Assembly: GCA_963746185.1 (NCBI GenBank)
Contig: CAVVAE010000004.1
Span: 1,798,001 to 1,862,000, forward strand
Reading direction: 5' to 3'
DNA from: CAVVAE01 sp963746185
Lineage (GTDB): Bacteria > Actinomycetota > Actinomycetes > Propionibacteriales > Nocardioidaceae
Length of the DNA: 64,000 nt
Numbering within the stretch: the first letter of the stretch is position 1; each line of letters begins with the position of its first letter. Under the pieces are notes generated by a model that did not search any database, was not told the DNA's origin, and saw only the letters and a list, made by a program, of their open reading frames with translations. Positions 60,246-64,000 of this stretch are shown one piece after another. A program made the translations under genes and the position numbers.

Positions 60246-62789
60246 ATGACCACCACCCGCACCGCCTCGCTGCCGGCAGAGCACGGCGCCGGCATCCTGT
60301 TGCGCCGGTGGCGGCAGCGCGCCTTGCTCACCCAGGAGGAGTTGGCCGCGCGCGCAGGCCTCGATGCCCGGACCGTACGCCGACTTGAGGCCGACGACCT
60401 GCGCCGTCCACGCACATCAACGCTCCGGCTCGTCGCCGACGCTCTCGGTCTCGGCGAGGAGGAGCGGTCCCAGCTGTGGGCCGCACTCCCGGGCGGCACC
60501 GCTGGCCGAGACCTCCCCGCAGACGGCCCGCCGGCGGTCGTGCCGCGTCAGCTGCCCGCGGACTCCGCCGACTTCACGGGCCGGACGGTCGAGGTCGACT
60601 ACCTGCTCGCGGGCCGCGGTGGGGGCGCGTCGGTGTGGACGATCGACGGCATGGCCGGGATCGGCAAGACCGCCCTGGCGATTCACATCGCCCATGAGGC
60701 GGCCAGCGACTATCCGGACGGCCAACTCTTCGTCGACCTGCACGGCGCGTCAGAGGGGCCGCTGGATCCTGCCGACGCATTGGATCGGCTGCTGCGCGCG
60801 CTGGACGTCCCGGGCGAGGCGGTACCACCCGGACTCGACGCGCGATCGGCGCTGTTCCGTAGCCGGATCGCTCACCGCCGGGTGCTCGTCCTGCTCGACG
60901 ATGCAGCCGCCGAGCATCAGGTCGCCCCGCTGCTGCCGGGTGCCGGCGACAGTCTCGCGATCGTGACCAGCCGACGCCACCTCGCCGGACTCGACCGCGG
61001 GCGAACCGTGTCGCTGGACGTCCTCCCCGCGCCCGACGCCGCACGGCTGTTCGTAGACTCGGCAGAGTCCACCGACCTTCTCGACACGCCGGGCGCCGTT
61101 GCCGAGACGGTCGAGCTGTGTGGGCGAGTGCCGTTAGCGATCCGGATCGCGGCGGCCAGGCTTCGGGCCCGCCCCACATGGACGCTGGCCGACCTCAACG
61201 CGCGCCTCGCCGCCGATGGCAGGCTCGACGAGCTCGTGGCCGGCGCTCGCGGCATGGCTGCGGCCCTGGACACCTCGGTCGAACAGCTCGCCGCGCCCGA
61301 CCGGCGTGCCTACGACCTGCTCGGCCTGATGACCGGCCCCGACATCGGCCTGAGCGCCGCATCGACCCTGATCGACCTGGATCCTCGGCGCACCCGTACC
61401 GTGCTCGACGCTCTGGTCGAGTGCAACCTGCTCGACGAACTGACTCCGGACCGCTTCGGGATGCATGCCCTCGTTCGCGAGCACGCCCGGGCCGGGATAC
61501 CGAAGCGGGCGGCTGAGTCATCGGCCGCCGTCCTCAGGTTGCTGGACTACTACGTGGCGACCACTGCCGCGGTGGTCCGCGTCGCCTACCCCCACGTACC
61601 GACACGCTCGGGAGGGCGCTTCGGCGATCTCGACGCCCCGACCCACCGGGAGGCCGCCCGGCGCTGGCTGGACACCGAGCTGGACAACCTGCTCGCCGCT
61701 GCGGCCACCTCCCGCGCCGAGGGCCTCGACCAGTACGTTGTCGATCTCTCCGCCCTACTCGACCGCCACTTGGTCGCAACGGCTCGGCACCAGCGCGCCC
61801 TCGCCCTGCACCAGGCGGCCGTGGACTGTGCACGCCGTACCGGCGACAGTGCCGCCGAGTCACTGGCGTTGAGTCGGCTGGCCTTCGTGCGGCTGCGTCT
61901 CGAGTCGCCAGACCAGTCCGCGACGCTCTACCGCCGCGGCCTAGACGTAGCACGGGATGCCGGCAGCGGCCATGCGGTCGCCACCGCCCTCGTTGGCCTG
62001 GCCAACACGCGTCGCATGCGCGACGACTACGCCGGTGCACGCTCTCTGCTCACGGAGGCCGTGGCGATTGCCCGGACTCCCGACGGCGCCTCCGTCCTAC
62101 CGGAGGTTCTCGTCCACCTCGGTCATGTGCACCTCCAGGGCGGCAACATCGAGGCTGCCGAGGAGTGCCTGACCGAGTCGATCCGGCTGACCCGACATGA
62201 CGGCGACACGGGGCTCGAGATGTATGCGCTGGTCGGCCTCGCGTGGATCCGGAACGCGACGGGAGGCGACGACGAGGCCGGGCGCGCCTTCTCCCGGGCT
62301 CTCGAGCTCGCCCGCGAGGACCGCCACGTCGCCGGCGAGGCTGCTGCCGAGCTTGGTCTCGGATACGTACTTCTCCGCCGCGGTGACCCGGTCGGTGCCA
62401 CTTTCCACTTCCAGAATTTGGAGCAGCTCGCCGATCGGCTCGGCAGCCGCAACTCGCAATTCGAGGCCGTCCTGGGCTCCGCCCTGGCTTGCCGCGAAGC
62501 CGACCCCGCGCGGGCGGTCGACCTCGGAGGCAAGGCCCTGGCGATCGCGCGAGAGCTAGAGCAGCGCGCCGATGTCGCCCGCGCGCACGACATCGTGGCG
62601 GGAGCCCTCGTGCAGCTCGGGGACAGGTCCGGTGCCGCCGAGCACTGGGATCACGCGCTGGAGCTGCTGGCCGATCTCGGGGTGGACGCGCTCGAGGGTG
62701 GAGACATCTCCGTAGCCGCGATTTCCGAGCAACGCGCACGGCTCGACAACCCACGACCCGACGCAGCCGGCGACGATGCCCGGACCTGA
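60246..62789 (+). CDS. XRE-STAND (NB-ARC/TPR) transcriptional regulator
   Basis: An 847-residue regulator. An XRE helix-turn-helix (LTQEELAARAGLDARTVRRLE) is followed by an NB-ARC-type ATPase (Walker A TIDGMAGIGKTALAIH, Walker B RRVLVLLDDAAAEHQ, then IVTSRRHLAGLDRGR) and about eight TPR-like helical pairs from 520 on. Such proteins act as ATP-driven switches of local genes. ATG at 60246 is chosen as the HTH begins soon after; a longer frame reaches 60111. It is divergent from the secreted I36-type gene. Confidence 0.87.
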   Translation: MTTTRTASLPAEHGAGILLRRWRQRALLTQEELAARAGLDARTVRRLEADDLRRPRTSTLRLVADALGLGEEERSQLWAALPGGTAGRDLPADGPPAVVPRQLPADSADFTGRTVEVDYLLAGRGGGASVWTIDGMAGIGKTALAIHIAHEAASDYPDGQLFVDLHGASEGPLDPADALDRLLRALDVPGEAVPPGLDARSALFRSRIAHRRVLVLLDDAAAEHQVAPLLPGAGDSLAIVTSRRHLAGLDRGRTVSLDVLPAPDAARLFVDSAESTDLLDTPGAVAETVELCGRVPLAIRIAAARLRARPTWTLADLNARLAADGRLDELVAGARGMAAALDTSVEQLAAPDRRAYDLLGLMTGPDIGLSAASTLIDLDPRRTRTVLDALVECNLLDELTPDRFGMHALVREHARAGIPKRAAESSAAVLRLLDYYVATTAAVVRVAYPHVPTRSGGRFGDLDAPTHREAARRWLDTELDNLLAAAATSRAEGLDQYVVDLSALLDRHLVATARHQRALALHQAAVDCARRTGDSAAESLALSRLAFVRLRLESPDQSATLYRRGLDVARDAGSGHAVATALVGLANTRRMRDDYAGARSLLTEAVAIARTPDGASVLPEVLVHLGHVHLQGGNIEAAEECLTESIRLTRHDGDTGLEMYALVGLAWIRNATGGDDEAGRAFSRALELAREDRHVAGEAAAELGLGYVLLRRGDPVGATFHFQNLEQLADRLGSRNSQFEAVLGSALACREADPARAVDLGGKALAIARELEQRADVARAHDIVAGALVQLGDRSGAAEHWDHALELLADLGVDALEGGDISVAAISEQRARLDNPRPDAAGDDART

Positions 62790-62846
62790 GAGGTCAGATG
62801 GATCTGGACTTCTTGCATTTCCAGGGCTGTCTCAACCCATGGCCGC

Positions 62847-64000
62847 TCAGAAGATCACTGCACAGCTCGACATCCGGACCTCACCGCTGGTGCAACGGTC
62901 GGCGCCGTCGTCACCACGGATGGAGTCTGAGCCCAAGCCACCGTCGAGAGTGTCGGCCGCCGAACCACCATAGATGTCGTCGTTGCCGGCGCCACCTTCG
63001 ATGGTGTCGGCCCCGTCACCGCCCCTGATCACGTCTGGTCCATCGCCACCACAGAGCTTGTCGCCGGATCCGAGACCGTCAACTGTGTCCGCCCCTCCGA
63101 GCGCATGGATCACGTCGACGCCTGCGGTGCCCTTGATCACGTCGTTGTCACCGGTCCCGATCTTGGTGGGAGTCATGCCCTGACACTTGGGCGCCACCAC
63201 GGTGTAGCCACAGGACTGGCTCGCCGTGTTCCCTGCTCGGTCAACGGCGGTGAGCACGGTGGACTGTGCTCCGGCGACCGCTGTCGAGACCAGCCTGCTG
63301 ATCGAGGCAGAGGGCGGGCCGGAGAGAGAGTCGGTCACCACGGCACTCACCGTCGCGATCGACTGGCCGAGCTCGAAGATCGGGGCGGCTCCACACGAGA
63401 TGGTTGGCGGCGTGGCGTCACGTTTTACGGTGACCGATCCGGACCCCTGGCCACCGGCTGAGGTCGCCGTACAGGTGTATGCCGTTCCGCCGGAGTCCGC
63501 TGACAAGGTCGACGGGTCACAACCGACGCGTGAGGTGATCGGCGACTCGGCGTCCGTCACGCTCCAGCTCACGGATACGTCCGAGCGGTACCAGCCATTG
63601 TTGCCCAGCGTCCCCGTCACCGTGGGCACGACAACTGGCGCCGTGTAGTCACCGCCCGCCGGGCGCCACAGCCACACTCCACGAACCGAGCTGGCTTCGT
63701 CAGCGGCTGTGCCGAGCCCGACACTCCCGTTGGCAGTGCTGCCCGCCAGTGAGTGGGCGTATGCGGCGAACCCGCCGATGGGGAGGCCCGACGCGGCATC
63801 CTTCGAGGCGGTCCAACCACTGGTCGACTCCGAGTAGGAGTAGGTGCTGGCGCTGTACGTCGTCCACCGCATCACTGCCAGAAAGCTGATTCCTCCCCAG
63901 AAGCCTTCGATGCCTGACACCACAGGGGGTTCGGCCGTCGTGAGTCCGGGTGCGTAGTCGTCCAGCAGGTCACGGACCTGGCCGGCCGTGGCCCAGGTCC
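62847..64000 (-). CDS. RTX-type calcium-binding secreted protein, partial
   Basis: The C-terminal 384 residues of a larger protein; the frame is open to the window edge, so the start is missing. In order: a domain with WTTYSASTYSYSEST, an Ig-like unit (TLGNNGWYRSDVSVSWSVTD) with conserved cysteines, then repeats of the GGxGxD type (LGGADTVDGLGSGDKLCGGDGPD and on) that bind calcium. The end is SGEVRMSSCAVIF. Likely exported to the surface or medium; no transporter gene is seen. Confidence 0.85.
   Translation of the reverse strand, partial: TWATAGQVRDLLDDYAPGLTTAEPPVVSGIEGFWGGISFLAVMRWTTYSASTYSYSESTSGWTASKDAASGLPIGGFAAYAHSLAGSTANGSVGLGTAADEASSVRGVWLWRPAGGDYTAPVVVPTVTGTLGNNGWYRSDVSVSWSVTDAESPITSRVGCDPSTLSADSGGTAYTCTATSAGGQGSGSVTVKRDATPPTISCGAAPIFELGQSIATVSAVVTDSLSGPPSASISRLVSTAVAGAQSTVLTAVDRAGNTASQSCGYTVVAPKCQGMTPTKIGTGDNDVIKGTAGVDVIHALGGADTVDGLGSGDKLCGGDGPDVIRGGDGADTIEGGAGNDDIYGGSAADTLDGGLGSDSIRGDDGADRCTSGEVRMSSCAVIF

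Overview
The window is high-GC DNA with dense genes, many GTG and TTG starts and frequent 1-4 base overlaps. The gene families point to an actinobacterium of the Nocardioides/Propionibacteriales kind: GAF-ANTAR regulators, a DevR/DevS-like pair, a CC-type ArsR, a DtxR/IdeR regulator, a GPGG-motif small membrane protein, and a galU-glp-moaC-mogA-rimJ-sepX cluster. This is inferred from family content; no rRNA or other species marker is present.

Layout. 0-9.9 kb: a GH13 glucosidase with a hotdog-like gene and a LysR regulator, then a DMT exporter, a DtxR regulator, an MFS transporter, an orphan betaine-type binding lipoprotein, a secreted M23 peptidase and a DUF2252 protein. 10-12.2 kb: small stress-type genes and a GAF-ANTAR regulator. 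12.3-16.8 kb: an arsenic-resistance island (arsR, flavoprotein, a 15-residue cysteine-rich peptide, aquaporin, arsC, ArsP-like permease, second arsR). 16.8-24.4 kb: DUF2461, an M15-like protein with a lysine-rich tail, then a redox/hypoxia-type block (GAF-ANTAR, STAS, DevR-like, flavin-fold protein, USP, DoxX, DevS-like). 24.4-31.4 kb: an oxidoreductase, a secreted hydrolase, a membrane PI-PLC-like enzyme and a ClC channel. 31.5-36.8 kb: a glycosyltransferase pseudogene, tRNA-Arg, and a same-strand run AlkZ-like / DUF2235 / DUF262 / DHFR-like. 37-46 kb: lytic transglycosylase, paired M16 peptidases, phosphoglucomutase, epimerase, MscL, SAF protein, FmdB. 46-51.6 kb: a frameshifted penicillin acylase, a two-component system and a secreted protein. 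51.6-57.7 kb: folate cyclo-ligase, UDP-glucose synthesis, Moco/divisome genes and SepX. 57.7-64 kb: tRNA-Ala, VOC protein, sulfotransferase, a secreted I36-like protein, a STAND regulator and an RTX-type protein that runs off the window.

How parts work together. The ars island has reduction (ArsC), candidate efflux (aquaporin, ArsP-like permease), a flavoenzyme and two repressors with visible palindromic operators. The 21.8 kb divergent region carries DevR-box-like sites between USP and DoxX, with the DevR-like and DevS-like genes close by. The 52-57 kb block joins molybdenum-cofactor genes to Glp and SepX, a pair linked in actinobacteria to FtsZ and division. Two small genes 4 kb apart share an identical spaced promoter motif of stress-sigma type.

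The most unusual items are the cysteine-rich micro-gene in the ars operon, the CTG-started acetyltransferase whose Shine-Dalgarno site comes from a coding repeat in mogA, the glycosyltransferase frame interrupted only by two TGA codons, and the paired stress-type promoters.
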